Assembly: GCA_021802055.1 (NCBI GenBank)
Contig: JAKAAY010000003.1
Coordinates: 1-64,000, forward strand
DNA from: Thermoplasmata archaeon
GTDB lineage: Archaea; Thermoplasmatota; Thermoplasmata; Thermoplasmatales; Thermoplasmataceae
DNA length: 64,000 bases
Reading direction: 5' to 3'
How positions within the stretch are numbered: position 1 is the stretch's first letter; each line of letters begins with the position of its first letter. Position numbers and translations under genes: made by a program. Below the pieces are notes generated by a model, which ran no database searches, was not told where the DNA came from, and saw only the letters and a list, made by a program, of their open reading frames with translations. This document shows positions 1-8,848 of this stretch, piece by piece.

Positions 1-2
1 TC

Positions 3-95
3 GAAAATATAGATTTTCCAGCCATAATAGGAGTGGAAATACTTCAAATGATTGGATTGAAACTGGACTTCAGAACTGATACTATGCTGATCTGA
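3..95 (+). CDS. C-terminal end of an unknown protein (partial)
   Basis: An open frame enters from the left edge and ends at a TGA at 93-95, giving about 30 residues that finish in ...GLKLDFRTDTMLI. The composition (hydrophobic run, then 'GVEILQMIGLKLD') resembles the end of retropepsin-like aspartyl-protease-fold proteins, where a 'GVEILExLGLxVD' ending is common. That family suggestion is only inference from a short tail. Nothing else can be said without the upstream sequence. Confidence 0.45.
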   Translation, partial: ENIDFPAIIGVEILQMIGLKLDFRTDTMLI

Positions 96-205
96 ATATC
101 CAGTTATTCCTAAAAAACAAGAAGAAACCGATTTTCAGTTTCACTTTTTCAATTCTTTGTAAAAGTAAGGTTTGTCGTGAATAGAAATATAGGGTCATCG
201 GACTT

Positions 206-1042
206 TCATGTGGGTTCATGGATAAAGCTGTAGATTACCGCACCTGAAATATCGGCAGTCTTCAGGTGCTCCTTATTTCTGAATCCATACGCCATCTTTT
301 CTATGAGCGCTATCTTTGAATTGATCCCTTCTGCCCTTGCATTGGTGATCCTGTGAACGAGGTAGTTCATTATCTTTTCCAGATGGATCTTCATCATCCT
401 TGCAATATCCTTCATTGCATCATCCATGGATGGTGCTGTCCATAAATCCCGGATATTCTCCTTCATGGAACAGGCCTTTCCCGTCAGGAGATCGGATTTC
501 TTCAGTTCTTCATATTTCTCCCTGTATTTGTCAGGCAAATTCCCATATGAGTGGAGCCATATGTATCTGGTTCCCTTCAGATCAGACAGCCCTTTCTCCA
601 GAAACATGCGGTTCTCTTTCTTGCGCGTGGAATCAACCGCCAGGTTCACGTGCTTCATGACATGGAACCTGTCAAAGACAATCTTCCTTCCTGCATCTGG
701 AACATGTTCCATGGTGGATGACATGAACGGATCCCACATGTCCATTGAGACCGCGGTGATGGAGGAAAGCTGTTCATGGGACAGGGTATTGTAATATTCA
801 TCCAGTGATTTCTTCTTCCTGTGGAATGAAATGTATTCCACACCATTGTTGATCATGTCATAGACAAGTGTGATGTATTTGTGCCCCTTCCTGTATGATT
901 TCTCGTCAATGCCAATGATGGATGGGTGGCCGCTCTTCCTCTCCCTTCCCCTCTTCACCGCCCGATCAAGGATGTTCCATGCCTGGTTCCATGATAATTT
1001 CATGATGTCAGTGAAATTGTACGTGTCAATATTCTGGAGCAT
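206..1042 (-). pseudogene. ISL3-family transposase, N-terminally truncated
   Basis: The 278-residue frame carries the DDE catalytic region of ISL3-family transposases. The first acidic residue is in IGIDEKS near residue 44, the second in SMDMWDPF near residue 100, and the glutamate in NARAEGINSKI near residue 240, close to the end. Full-length members are about 400 residues and begin with a Cys-rich zinc-binding domain and a helix-turn-helix. Neither is found upstream (beyond 1042), where the reading frame gives way to an unrelated relic. The copy therefore looks truncated and probably inactive. I could not define terminal inverted repeats. Confidence 0.8.
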
Positions 1043-1112
1043 CCTTATGGATCTTGTTTCGAATCTAACCGTGAATCTGGATCACTTTTATTCCGGCGAA
1101 AATGCACAAAAA

Positions 1113-1480
1113 TCAACGGGCGATTACAAGGACCGTAACGATCCCGTAATCCACCAGTTCCTTTGAGAATGCGGAGAAGGTTGACACAGAAGGAATACTG
1201 CCTGGCACTGGCCTGTGATGCACTCGGCCGCAAGCATGACGATCTTCCTTGCAGGGCCACTGATCCTGGTCAGATCGTCTAAGGCGATGGAATAGCGGTC
1301 AATGAAGCCATTATCCTCAGCAACCCGGTAAAGGATGTATCCTGACGGCTCGAGGATCTTACTCACCGGGGTGCGGTTCTCCGGAGCCCTATGATCTTCT
1401 GACCGTCTATCTCTGTCTCAATGCCCAGATACTTGGGTTCCTGCTTTACCTTCCACTGATCGCGGTAAGATCTGAATAAG
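1113..1480 (-). pseudogene. frameshifted gene relic, family not recognised
   Basis: Three adjacent minus-strand frames read like one decayed protein. The first runs to about 1365 and includes 'KYLGIETEIDGQKIIGLRR'. The second (about 1365-1190) includes 'GYILYRVAEDNGFIDRY' and 'ISGPARKIVMLAAECITGQ'. The third ends at a stop at 1113-1115 and includes 'FSKELVDYGIVTVLVIAR'. Switching frame twice gives a continuous, protein-like stretch of about 120 residues. The family is not recognised. It lies directly behind the truncated ISL3 copy, so it may be the gene interrupted by it. Confidence 0.4.
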
Positions 1481-1499
1481 GTTATTGTGTGACGAGGCT

Positions 1500-1643
1500 A
1501 TGAATAATAAGGCATCAGAAATAGCAGACGCATTGATAAAGAAGGTCAGGATAAGATCATTTAGAAAAATTTATCACGGCAGGTACAACGCGTTCGGTGA
1601 TGGCGAGGATTACGCATTATTAAATACAAAGAAACAGTTTTAA
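1500..1643 (+). CDS. small 47-residue protein, unknown
   Basis: ATG at 1500 opens a 47-codon frame rich in Lys/Arg (NNKASEIADALIKKVRIRSF at the start). Its TAA stop overlaps the ATG of the next gene as TAATG, an arrangement typical of translationally coupled pairs. The amphipathic basic composition is compatible with a nucleic-acid-binding peptide, but no family is recognised. It is shorter than usual gene-calling limits; support comes from the stop/start overlap and plausible composition. Confidence 0.4.
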   Translation: MNNKASEIADALIKKVRIRSFRKIYHGRYNAFGDGEDYALLNTKKQF

Positions 1644-2023
1644 TGTACATGGAAAAAGGAGTTGAGATATCCTTCCAGTTGAAGGACGACAAGGAAGGAT
1701 TAAGAACAGTCGAGGCCCTTGCAGATCTTACTGGCTATGAAGTTTCAAATCAGCTTAAGGTGGAATGGAACGTATTTCTTGTGACTCTTGAAGACAAAAA
1801 ATTTTTCAAGGTGCTATACAGTGGAGGCAAAGTAACAAAGCTTCATCCTCATAACGAGAAACTGATCAGAGATACCTTCGACAGGCTTGCGCATCTAAAC
1901 TACAATCAACTTATGCAGAAATATGTCGAGGCAAAGAAGAGTCATGAATTCAAGCCGATTGAGATCAAGAAGGTGAAGGAGGAGTATGATTTGTGGCAGG
2001 ATAATTTCTGGGCATATTTCTGA
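1643..2023 (+). CDS. hypothetical 126-residue protein
   Basis: This is an acidic/basic mixed soluble protein beginning MYMEKGVEISFQLKDD and ending in an aromatic WQDNFWAYF tail. No membrane segment, signal peptide or known motif is visible. The start overlaps the stop of the upstream 47-codon frame (TAATG), so the two are probably co-translated. The pair sits alone between a decayed IS region and a stretch without genes, which suggests accessory or mobile origin. Function unknown. Confidence 0.55.
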   Translation: MYMEKGVEISFQLKDDKEGLRTVEALADLTGYEVSNQLKVEWNVFLVTLEDKKFFKVLYSGGKVTKLHPHNEKLIRDTFDRLAHLNYNQLMQKYVEAKKSHEFKPIEIKKVKEEYDLWQDNFWAYF

Positions 2024-2880
2024 TCCATTTTCCGTGGAAATGCAACGCGATCAAAAGTCAAGTCATTAAGGGCAAAACATCTCATTTACCTGAAGTGTAG
2101 TGGAATTATTCTGCATCCGTTTCAGCTCTAGTCAGAGGTTGCCTGTATCTTCCCATATGATTTTTCCCGTTTCCTGTCACAGTGAAACAGGTAGTGAAGC
2201 AGGTTCTGATCAAGCAAATCGTGGTATAATACAGCAGGTTGTTCGCAAACGCATCTTAGAACCTCCACGTTTTCATGCATTGACATTTTGTACAAAACAA
2301 CAGAACGACTATTTTCTGATGAACGAGGTTGTAGCAGCAATACACAACTTTACTGCTTCTATGTTGGAAAGGAGGGTTATGACGGGTTCGAACTCCACAT
2401 GTGGCAGAACTGGTTATTCGCTTAGAGTGAAAGAGGATTCCGAATCTAAAGCACAGACCTTGAAGTACTCGGTAAAGGAGAAACCTGATGATGAAAATTT
2501 AAAGAGGCTTAAAAAGTGTCGGTTTACGTACGCCCTTGCAGCAATGGATCCGAAGTAGAATCTATGCCATACATAGCCTTTGAATCACCTATGAAATGTG
2601 AACGAGAGGCACATGACATGGCGGACAAACTTATCCTATCTCTGGGGCTTAGAATGATTACGTCATTCTGTATCAGCGTTAGTCATTCACATCATATATG
2701 GATGAACCGGGATGGACGAAAGTATCTGTTATATCATAGAGGATTCTTGCAATGAACAGATTACGGAAATGTGGGGTGGGTACGATAACGGGATCTATGG
2801 AGAATGGAGGGTCATATCTGGAGCAATATAATCATAGAAGCCAATCATTCCCAGCTCATTGAAAGACATTTCTATTTTTA
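2024..2880. other. about 860 bp without a supportable gene
   Basis: Short open frames occur on both strands here (for example 2100-2558 plus and 2128-2340 minus), but none shows a recognisable motif, coherent composition or promoter. The stretch looks like decayed sequence between the IS-rich edge and the S66 peptidase gene. Confidence 0.5.
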
Positions 2881-2893
2881 CTCCAGGCTAAGG

Positions 2894-2899
2894 TTTATC
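2894..2899 (+). promoter_or_regulatory. TATA box of the S66 peptidase gene
   Basis: TTTATC centred about 27 bases before the GTG start at 2924, the spacing expected for an archaeal TATA box driving a leaderless mRNA. Confidence 0.5.
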
Positions 2900-2923
2900 C
2901 CCGACAAGTAAATCTATCCGGGC

Positions 2924-3952
2924 GTGAAAAAACCAGCAGTACTTAAAGAGGGAGACAGGGTGGCTATAGTCTCTCCCTCGACGTCTTTGCCCAGCATCTT
3001 TCCCGCAGTTGCAGATAGAGGCATCGAAAATTTGCGGAAATATTTCGGCCTTGTCCCTGTCATAGCAGAGCACGCATATTCGGATATCGAACATAATTAC
3101 CTGCATCCTGAAATGCGAGCAAGAGATCTGAACGAAGCATATGGTGACAGGAGCATAAAGGCCATCATAAGCACAATAGGCGGAGACGAGTCGGTGAGAA
3201 TCCTCAGGTATCTCGATGCAGCCACAATCTCTGAAAACCCGAAAATATTCACCGGATTCTCAGACTGCACAACAGTTACTTCTTATCTATTCAACCGTAA
3301 CATTGCATCCATATATGGAGGCGCCGTAATGGCAGGGTTCGCCCAGATGGAGCATTTTCCAAAGGAATTCAGAGATTACTGGTACAGGATAATGTTTGAG
3401 GATTCCAGGAACCTCAGGATGGAAGGATTCCATGAATTCAGCGAGGGATATCCAGACTGGAGAAGTTCAACCGAAGCAAGTGCAATCTCCAAGAAGCAGC
3501 ATGCCGAAGAATGGAAATGGATCAACGGCGACAGCATGAAAGGGAGGATATTTGCAGCCAATTTGGAAGTCCTGGACTCGCTCAGGGGTACTGATCACTT
3601 CCCTTTGAAGGAATATTTGAAAGGGCACATGCTCCTTCTGGAAACCTCTGAAGAGGTTCCGAAGCCACTTCAGGTTGCAAGAACAATAAGAAACTTCGCA
3701 GTTACTGGGATCTTGGACACTGTGACAGGAATAGGGTTAGGGAGATACAGAGGATATTCAGGAGATATGAAAATGGAGGTGAGAGCCAGAATTGCGGATG
3801 TTCTCAGGAAAGAGTTCGGATTGGAGGATCTGCCCTTTGTGGATGGCCTGGATTTCGGCCACACGGATCCTTATTTCCCGCTGCCGGTTGGTATTAAAGC
3901 CCATATTGAAGGTAACTCCATAACGTTTCTGGAGAGCTTTGCCACTCCGTAG
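2924..3952 (+). CDS. peptidase S66 family protein (LD-carboxypeptidase / MccF-like)
   Basis: At 342 residues this is the usual length for the S66 family of serine peptidases, which cleave amide bonds next to D-amino acids (LD-carboxypeptidase) or self-immunity substrates (MccF type). The expected triad is visible: nucleophile Ser113 in GFSDCT, Glu215 in AANLEVL and His313 in FGHTDP. No signal peptide is seen, so it is probably cytoplasmic. Thermoplasmatales lack murein, so an MccF-like detoxifying or amidase role is more likely than wall recycling (inference). The GTG start is chosen because a TATA box lies 27 bases upstream and the KKPAVLKEGDRVAIVSPS beginning matches the family N-terminus. 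Confidence 0.85.
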   Translation: MKKPAVLKEGDRVAIVSPSTSLPSIFPAVADRGIENLRKYFGLVPVIAEHAYSDIEHNYLHPEMRARDLNEAYGDRSIKAIISTIGGDESVRILRYLDAATISENPKIFTGFSDCTTVTSYLFNRNIASIYGGAVMAGFAQMEHFPKEFRDYWYRIMFEDSRNLRMEGFHEFSEGYPDWRSSTEASAISKKQHAEEWKWINGDSMKGRIFAANLEVLDSLRGTDHFPLKEYLKGHMLLLETSEEVPKPLQVARTIRNFAVTGILDTVTGIGLGRYRGYSGDMKMEVRARIADVLRKEFGLEDLPFVDGLDFGHTDPYFPLPVGIKAHIEGNSITFLESFATP

Positions 3953-3997
3953 GGAGTGAAATATTACAGCACATTCCCAGGATATTGTTGGGCATGG

Positions 3998-4135
3998 TCA
4001 TTGAGCATAATATCTCCCGCAGATGGTACATTTGACAATTTCAATCTTTTCTGTGACTTCCTTTTCCAACTCAACCTTCTGCGGCCTCGAATTACCAGCT
4101 TTGCGAGCATTTATCTCCCAGGAACTTTCCATCAT
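3998..4135 (-). CDS. possible 45-residue CxxC protein
   Basis: This small minus-strand frame starts at tandem ATGs (4133-4135 and 4130-4132) behind a purine-rich GGGAGAGG stretch. It encodes a charged peptide ending in VKCTICGRYYAQ. The single CxxC pair would need a partner (dimer) to bind zinc. No homologue is recognised and the frame can be extended upstream to 4180, so both its reality and its start are uncertain. Confidence 0.3.
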   Translation of the reverse strand: MMESSWEINARKAGNSRPQKVELEKEVTEKIEIVKCTICGRYYAQ

Positions 4136-4364
4136 CGCCTCTCCCTTCCCGGGTAAATCCTCCAGAAACGGTCTCACCATCCATTTGCTTTGTTCGATTC
4201 TCTTCTTTCATTAATCCCTCACCCCTTCAAATACAGTTTAAGTTCCGGCAAATCCATTGACGGCAGATATATTACCTGTGGAACCTATGTACTATTGCGT
4301 TCACGACCCTGCTGTTTTTGCCCACTCATAGGAACCTCATATTAGCGGTCTCATTACACATCAA

Positions 4365-4372
4365 ACTTATAA
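4365..4372 (+). promoter_or_regulatory. TATA box of the sulfurtransferase gene
   Basis: ACTTATAA centred about 28 bases before the ATG at 4397, consistent with a leaderless transcript. Confidence 0.5.
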
Positions 4373-4396
4373 GCAGCAGGAATTATGCAGTAAGGC

Positions 4397-5242
4397 ATGG
4401 GCAGAGAGGAGAGGAACGACGGGGTAATCGTTTCTGCGGAATGGCTTTTGGGTCATCTGGACTCGAGCGATGTTGTGATAATAGACTGCCGATACAGTCT
4501 TTCGGATTTTTCGCAGGGGAGGAGGTTATACAGTGTCAGTCACATCAAGGGGGCTTACTTTATGGATCTGGAAGACGATCTGTCAGGGCCGAAAGTGGAA
4601 CATGGCGGCAGACACCCCCTGCCTGATCCGGAGATATTTGCAAGGAAACTTTCATCCATGGGGGTGAGCGCAGACACCCGCGTGATTGCATACGACTCAG
4701 AGGGGTCAGCCTCATGCCGTTTATGCTGGCTGCTGAAATACTTTGGCCACGAAAAGGTCTCCATACTCCAGGGTGGGTTTGAGAGATGGGTCCTCTCGGG
4801 CTTACCGGTTACCGACGAGACTCCTCCTCCGAGGCAAGGGAATTTTGTACCGGTGGTACGGAAGGATTTGATCGTTGATCGGAACGAAATTCTCAACTCT
4901 GGCAATAACATGACCCTTATTGACTGCAGGGCTCCGGAGCGATACAGCGGGGAGGTAGAGCCTCTGGACAGGAGGGCTGGGCACATTCCAGGAGCGAAGA
5001 ACCTGTTCTACAGGGAGGTTTTCTCGGAAAACTCCACCTTTAAGGATCTGGGAGAGCTGGAAAAGGTGCTGGCGGATCTTGACAGCGAAACTGTGCTTTA
5101 CTGTGGATCTGGCGTGACAGCAACAGTTGTATGTGTGGCAATGGGACTGATAGGAAAAACTCCAAGAATCTACACAGGAAGCTGGAGCGACTGGGCTTCC
5201 TATGTGGATAGCCCAATCACGACAGGTGACAGTTCAAAGTAG
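4397..5242 (+). CDS. sseA: sulfurtransferase, two rhodanese domains (thiosulfate/3-mercaptopyruvate type)
   Basis: The protein has 281 residues with tandem rhodanese domains (about 12-140 inactive, 155-275 active). The catalytic cysteine is Cys236 in YCGSGVTA. The CGSGV loop is typical of 3-mercaptopyruvate sulfurtransferases, whereas thiosulfate rhodaneses usually carry CRKGV. Other family hallmarks are VSHIKGA, AYDSEG, ILQGGFERW and AGHIPGA. The enzyme moves sulfane sulfur to a thiophilic acceptor and would act in the cytoplasm. The ATG start is supported by a TATA box 28 bases upstream. The 3' end overlaps the convergent downstream gene by 9 bases. Substrate preference cannot be settled from sequence. 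Confidence 0.88.
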   Translation: MGREERNDGVIVSAEWLLGHLDSSDVVIIDCRYSLSDFSQGRRLYSVSHIKGAYFMDLEDDLSGPKVEHGGRHPLPDPEIFARKLSSMGVSADTRVIAYDSEGSASCRLCWLLKYFGHEKVSILQGGFERWVLSGLPVTDETPPPRQGNFVPVVRKDLIVDRNEILNSGNNMTLIDCRAPERYSGEVEPLDRRAGHIPGAKNLFYREVFSENSTFKDLGELEKVLADLDSETVLYCGSGVTATVVCVAMGLIGKTPRIYTGSWSDWASYVDSPITTGDSSK

Positions 5243-6499
5243 GTTGGCCTGTGCCTTAACCAGGTTTGTAAACTGCGTATTAGTTACACCGATCGTTCCA
5301 ACATACCCCAGTGCGTATATGTACCCTCCCGCATGGCCAAAAGCAAGATAGATCGTTTCCGTAAGTCCACTGGACACATTGACATATGAATAGTTGAAGT
5401 AGACATAACCGGACGTATTTACCCAGTGCAGGTGCGTGGTCAGACTCAAATTGATTGACCCCTCTGCTGCAGCGATCGATTTAGTTACATTGGTGTAAAG
5501 GTCCGAAGCCACAGTATTATTGCCGAATTTTACCACGGCGGCACCGAATAGGGATGTGTTTCCTTTGAAGTATATTGCACTCTGAAACATTTCAGGGCTC
5601 AAGGAAGCGTTCAGTGTGGTCTTGGTGGTTAAATTCAGTGTCCCAACTGTGCTGGACCCTGAAGAAAGATTACTGGTGAAATTGACCTGCTTTGAAAGGA
5701 GGAATGGTGAATTAACGTATGCCCCAATTTTGAAAGAGTTGTTGAGGCTCAGCCCGAGATCTGAATTGACGGTCGATCTGGAAACTATGAGAGGTGCACC
5801 ATTGGTTTTTGGGCCATAGGTCTTGAGAATGAAGAATTCCTTGGAAAGGAGGGACAACATGTTAGAGGTCGATATGGAAGATGACGAAATCTGGTAAATC
5901 ACAATGATTTCTCCTCCATAATTTGAAACGACCAGTTCACTGTATGTCTTCATGACCGAAGAACTCGATGTGCCGTTGAGAATGAAATAGGAGTATGAGG
6001 AAAGAGTTCCGGTGGTCACATTGTTCTTTAGCGATGCGTTGGTCGTGACGCCGAGCTGAATCAGTGAATAAAGTCCCTGAGCAGAGCTATTTGTTTTGAA
6101 GTGAGCATACCCCGCTGCAATCATGCCCGAATTGGAGTAAAAGTCAACGAGTTCAACGGACTGCACCTGCCCAACGGTCTGGTCAGCACCCAGACTAAAG
6201 CTGGAACTCGAGATCCCACCTGTTGTCGAAGACTGGGAAGAGAGATTCATAGCAGCATTCAGTAGAAGCGTGAAATTGGAAGTTGAGAATGACAGATTTG
6301 CCACCTGGTTCCAACTGCCCCCTATACTACTGTTAACGTCACTGGATGAAACAACGGACATATTCGGCGCCGTTGACGTGGTTGGTGTGGAGGAAGGAAA
6401 TTTCAGACCCGGAATATATCCAGCATAGGCCGCATAGCCAACGACTGCAACAATAACAATGACGACAACCAGGATGGCAACTTTTCCAGAACTGGCCAT
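5234..6499 (-). CDS. secreted or membrane-anchored Ser/Thr/Asn-rich protein, unknown
   Basis: The 421-residue protein has one N-terminal hydrophobic helix (about residues 6-26, KVAILVVVIVIVAVVGYAAY) followed by a Thr/Ser/Pro linker. A long extracellular region is dense in Ser, Thr, Asn and Gly with many NxS/T sequons, as in the glycosylated cell-surface proteins of wall-less Thermoplasmatales. No catalytic motif is visible. An upstream in-frame start at 6544 exists, but the ATG at 6499 is preferred because a strong TATA box sits 25 bases before it and it places the charged residue directly before the helix. Convergent with the sulfurtransferase gene. A surface lipoprotein-like or adhesion role is only a guess. 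Confidence 0.75.
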   Translation of the reverse strand: MASSGKVAILVVVIVIVAVVGYAAYAGYIPGLKFPSSTPTTSTAPNMSVVSSSDVNSSIGGSWNQVANLSFSTSNFTLLLNAAMNLSSQSSTTGGISSSSFSLGADQTVGQVQSVELVDFYSNSGMIAAGYAHFKTNSSAQGLYSLIQLGVTTNASLKNNVTTGTLSSYSYFILNGTSSSSVMKTYSELVVSNYGGEIIVIYQISSSSISTSNMLSLLSKEFFILKTYGPKTNGAPLIVSRSTVNSDLGLSLNNSFKIGAYVNSPFLLSKQVNFTSNLSSGSSTVGTLNLTTKTTLNASLSPEMFQSAIYFKGNTSLFGAAVVKFGNNTVASDLYTNVTKSIAAAEGSINLSLTTHLHWVNTSGYVYFNYSYVNVSSGLTETIYLAFGHAGGYIYALGYVGTIGVTNTQFTNLVKAQANLL

Positions 6500-6518
6500 G
6501 CAGAACCTATCCAAAAGA

Positions 6519-6528
6519 AATATATATA
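6519..6528 (-). promoter_or_regulatory. TATA box of the secreted-protein gene
   Basis: A run reading CTATATATTT on the minus strand lies about 25 bases before the ATG at 6499, indicating a leaderless transcript and fixing that start over the upstream in-frame codon. Confidence 0.6.
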
Positions 6529-6570
6529 GGTATTGTACATTCATTTAACCTATTTAACACGTAAAAGTTT

Positions 6571-7620
6571 TCACAGACCGCCGAATACTTTCTTTTTCAC
6601 GGCCATTGGCATGATCTTGGCAACTGTCATTATACGAGATATAGACTTTATGCCTTTCTTGTGCATCTTCTGGTGTAACCTGTGATGCTTGAGCAGCCAT
6701 GGGCTGATCTCTTCAGTCCATTCTTTCTGGTAAATCATGGGATCTCCCGCTACAACCGCCTCCGCTGCAGCAGTTCCTGTCCAGAAAGCACCCTGGAGGC
6801 CACCTGCGGTGGTGTTAAGGACAGCATTGACCATGTCTCCTGTGAACATGTGATTTCCGTCAACTACTTTTTCCAGTGGTGCAGAGAGAGGGATCTGGTG
6901 GGCCATACTGTGTACCATCTCACCCTTCAACTCAGGGAACTTCTCTGAGAACTTGTCAAGGACAGCCTTTGGCTGGGAAGCGCTTAGCGGATAGAAACAG
7001 ATCCCTATTTTTCTTGTGTTCGCACTGTCGGCAAAATCCCACACATAACCCCCCGGAGCCAGTTGTGAGTACCACAGAACCATCTGATAATCACTCCTGG
7101 CGGGCAGCTTCCTGGTTTCCTCATAGGCCACCAGTATGTTGTTCCTGTCAAGTTTCTCCCCGAATGCTGACTGTGGTCCCGAGGCAAAGATGACGTACCT
7201 GGCACTCATCTCTCCTGAGTCTGTAAAAACTGTATTTCCCTTAACTGAAGTGACTCTGGTTTTCAGTTTAATATTGAGAGGGCCAGCCATATTCTCGCTG
7301 AGGAATTTCTCATATCTGGTGAAATCGTATACAAGCCCAATGGGTCTTCCAAAATCCATAGAAATATCCTTTCCCGTATCTGTCCTTATACTCAAGGCGT
7401 TTATGTTGGAAGTTATTATGGAGGGATCCAGGGGCATTCCCAGCCGCTTGACCCACTCAAGAGAAACAGCGCCAGTGGATCTTACCGGTAGCCCAATCTC
7501 ATCCTTCTTATCAAGTATGAGGTACCTCCTGCCCGCTCTCTGTAGAGCGATGCCTGCAGACAGCCCAGCAGTTCCAGCACCTATAACTATCGCATCGTAA
7601 TCGAAATCATTAACATCCAT
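6571..7620 (-). CDS. FAD-dependent oxidoreductase, geranylgeranyl reductase family
   Basis: The protein begins with a Rossmann dinucleotide motif (IVIGAGTAGLSAGIAL, about residues 10-25) and shows the family's GLPVRSTGAVS segment and a second FAD-contact motif FTGDMVNAVLNTTAGG near residue 270. At 349 residues it is slightly shorter than typical archaeal digeranylgeranylglycerophospholipid reductases (about 390). Family members reduce isoprenoid double bonds of archaeal lipids or quinone tails. Whether this copy acts on membrane lipid is inference. The ATG at 7620 has a GGTG ribosome-binding-like sequence; an earlier in-frame start at 7638 is less likely. A basic C-terminal tail is consistent with membrane association. 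Confidence 0.8.
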   Translation of the reverse strand: MDVNDFDYDAIVIGAGTAGLSAGIALQRAGRRYLILDKKDEIGLPVRSTGAVSLEWVKRLGMPLDPSIITSNINALSIRTDTGKDISMDFGRPIGLVYDFTRYEKFLSENMAGPLNIKLKTRVTSVKGNTVFTDSGEMSARYVIFASGPQSAFGEKLDRNNILVAYEETRKLPARSDYQMVLWYSQLAPGGYVWDFADSANTRKIGICFYPLSASQPKAVLDKFSEKFPELKGEMVHSMAHQIPLSAPLEKVVDGNHMFTGDMVNAVLNTTAGGLQGAFWTGTAAAEAVVAGDPMIYQKEWTEEISPWLLKHHRLHQKMHKKGIKSISRIMTVAKIMPMAVKKKVFGGL

Positions 7621-7624
7621 ACTC

Positions 7625-8056
7625 TCACACCCCCACAAAGCCAGCCGTAATAGAGCTCCTATCCTTTACGATGGAGTGGGATTTCAACACCCTCATGTAA
7701 CGAATTAATATATCAATGCTGGGCCAACAACTCTCCATGTAGAGTTGCTCCCCGGCGATGAGCAGAGGGAAACATTCACTGATACTTTTGTTAACTTCGA
7801 CCATGCATGCAACTTTGTCTCCAGGAGAGAGTTTCAAAGGAAGCTTTACAGCAAAGTCCTCCTCCTGAAAATCGTCCAAGGGGACATCATGGGCTTGGTG
7901 AATGTGGCTGAAACATACATGGCAATAGAGGCACGCATACCCGCAAGCGCTGTGGACCACCGCATCGCAGGAAGGGAACGTCTCATAGCCCCCCTCAACA
8001 TCAGGAGCAGTGCTGCTGTCAGCCAGCCTATGGTAGCGCGTGTTATCTCTGAGCAT
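7625..8056 (-). pseudogene. probable relic of a SPL-type radical-SAM protein
   Basis: The 143-residue minus frame has a degenerate CxxxCxxC (ACGYACLYCHVCF) and, further on, a segment with the layout of spore-photoproduct-lyase-like radical-SAM proteins: DDFQEEDFAVK, then IDILIRYMRVLKSHSIVKD near the end (compare a 'TKSxLIxRD' motif in that family). The expected upstream and downstream thirds are missing, Gly/Asp positions are altered, and flanking frames (8043-8300) look shifted. I read it as a decayed fragment. Homology is inferred from motif order only. Confidence 0.35.
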
Positions 8057-8388
8057 ATTGATCCTCCGGTTGGAAGCCCAGACGCCTCAGCATGGAGTTG
8101 TTTACATCTGTATTTACTGAAACACATATTGAATCAAGGAAAAGAAAACAGGTAACGTCAAAGCTAGGGTTCATAGAATACGTCCTGTCCAATTTAACAC
8201 TGGCATTCATGCTTTTGTCATATGCCCTATGTCTGCTTAACTTTACCGTTGTAATTAAAAGATTGATGCCTTCGACAAAGCCGGTACGGGCAAACCCCAA
8301 GATCTATTTAAAGAACGTCAGGGGGACGATATGTCCAATCATTATGGTGGTAGTGCATTGGAAACCAACCGTTCGTCTTGTGCATATC

Positions 8389-8766
8389 TTAATATCGACG
8401 GCTTCTGCTTCTTGAGGCAAGGAACTGGGCAGCAATCGCAATGAGAGCCCCCTTAAGAAGCACTGGGCCATAGTCAAACACAAGGTGTTCCAACGGCCTC
8501 TTTGAAGGGTCGAACCTGTCTGTGTGCACCTCATACCTGTCAGCATACTCCACCACATGGATGCCTTTCCTTGAGCCGTCTATGGGGCTCCTCCAGTCAG
8601 CTTTTTGCCCCGAGAGACTTCCCACGGATCTGACAAGCAAACCGCTACTTTCAGGTCTTGTAACGGAGTTACCATTGAGATCTTCCTTTCCTATGAGTAC
8701 TCTGTTACCCATGACAGCAGACGCCAAAACCTGATTCCATAGATCGAAATCCCTAGACCTGACCAT
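8389..8766 (-). CDS. hypothetical protein with C-terminal hydrophobic segment
   Basis: About 125 residues. A soluble N-terminal part contains the coherent stretch HVVEYADRYEVHTDRFDPSK, followed by one hydrophobic segment (VLLKGALIAIAAQFLA) and a short Arg/Ser tail. No family is recognised. The ATG at 8766 is used; an upstream TTG at 8787 would suit a leaderless message from the TATA-like TTTATTAT at about 8812-8820. It diverges from the ABC transporter operon and shares its promoter region. Confidence 0.5.
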   Translation of the reverse strand: MVRSRDFDLWNQVLASAVMGNRVLIGKEDLNGNSVTRPESSGLLVRSVGSLSGQKADWRSPIDGSRKGIHVVEYADRYEVHTDRFDPSKRPLEHLVFDYGPVLLKGALIAIAAQFLASRSRSRRY

Positions 8767-8807
8767 GTACGAAAAAGAGTGCTGCAACCCTAATGAATAT
8801 TGCTTTG

Positions 8808-8828
8808 CTTCATAATAAACGCTATTAA
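8808..8828. promoter_or_regulatory. shared divergent promoter region
   Basis: This AT-rich stretch holds TTTATTAT on the minus strand and CTATTAA on the plus strand. They lie at roughly TATA-box distance from the 8389-8766 gene and from the ABC ATPase ATG at 8849 respectively. Confidence 0.35.
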
Positions 8829-8848
8829 GCCGATTCGAATCGACCCCA

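Noticed and set aside
2381-2397. GGGTTCGAACTCC sequence resembling a tRNA T-arm
   Set aside because: Only three stem pairs form and no acceptor, D or anticodon arm is found around it.
2100-2558. 152-codon open frame on the plus strand
   Set aside because: No motif, Cys/Ser/His-heavy chance-like composition, no promoter; overlaps an equally poor antisense frame.
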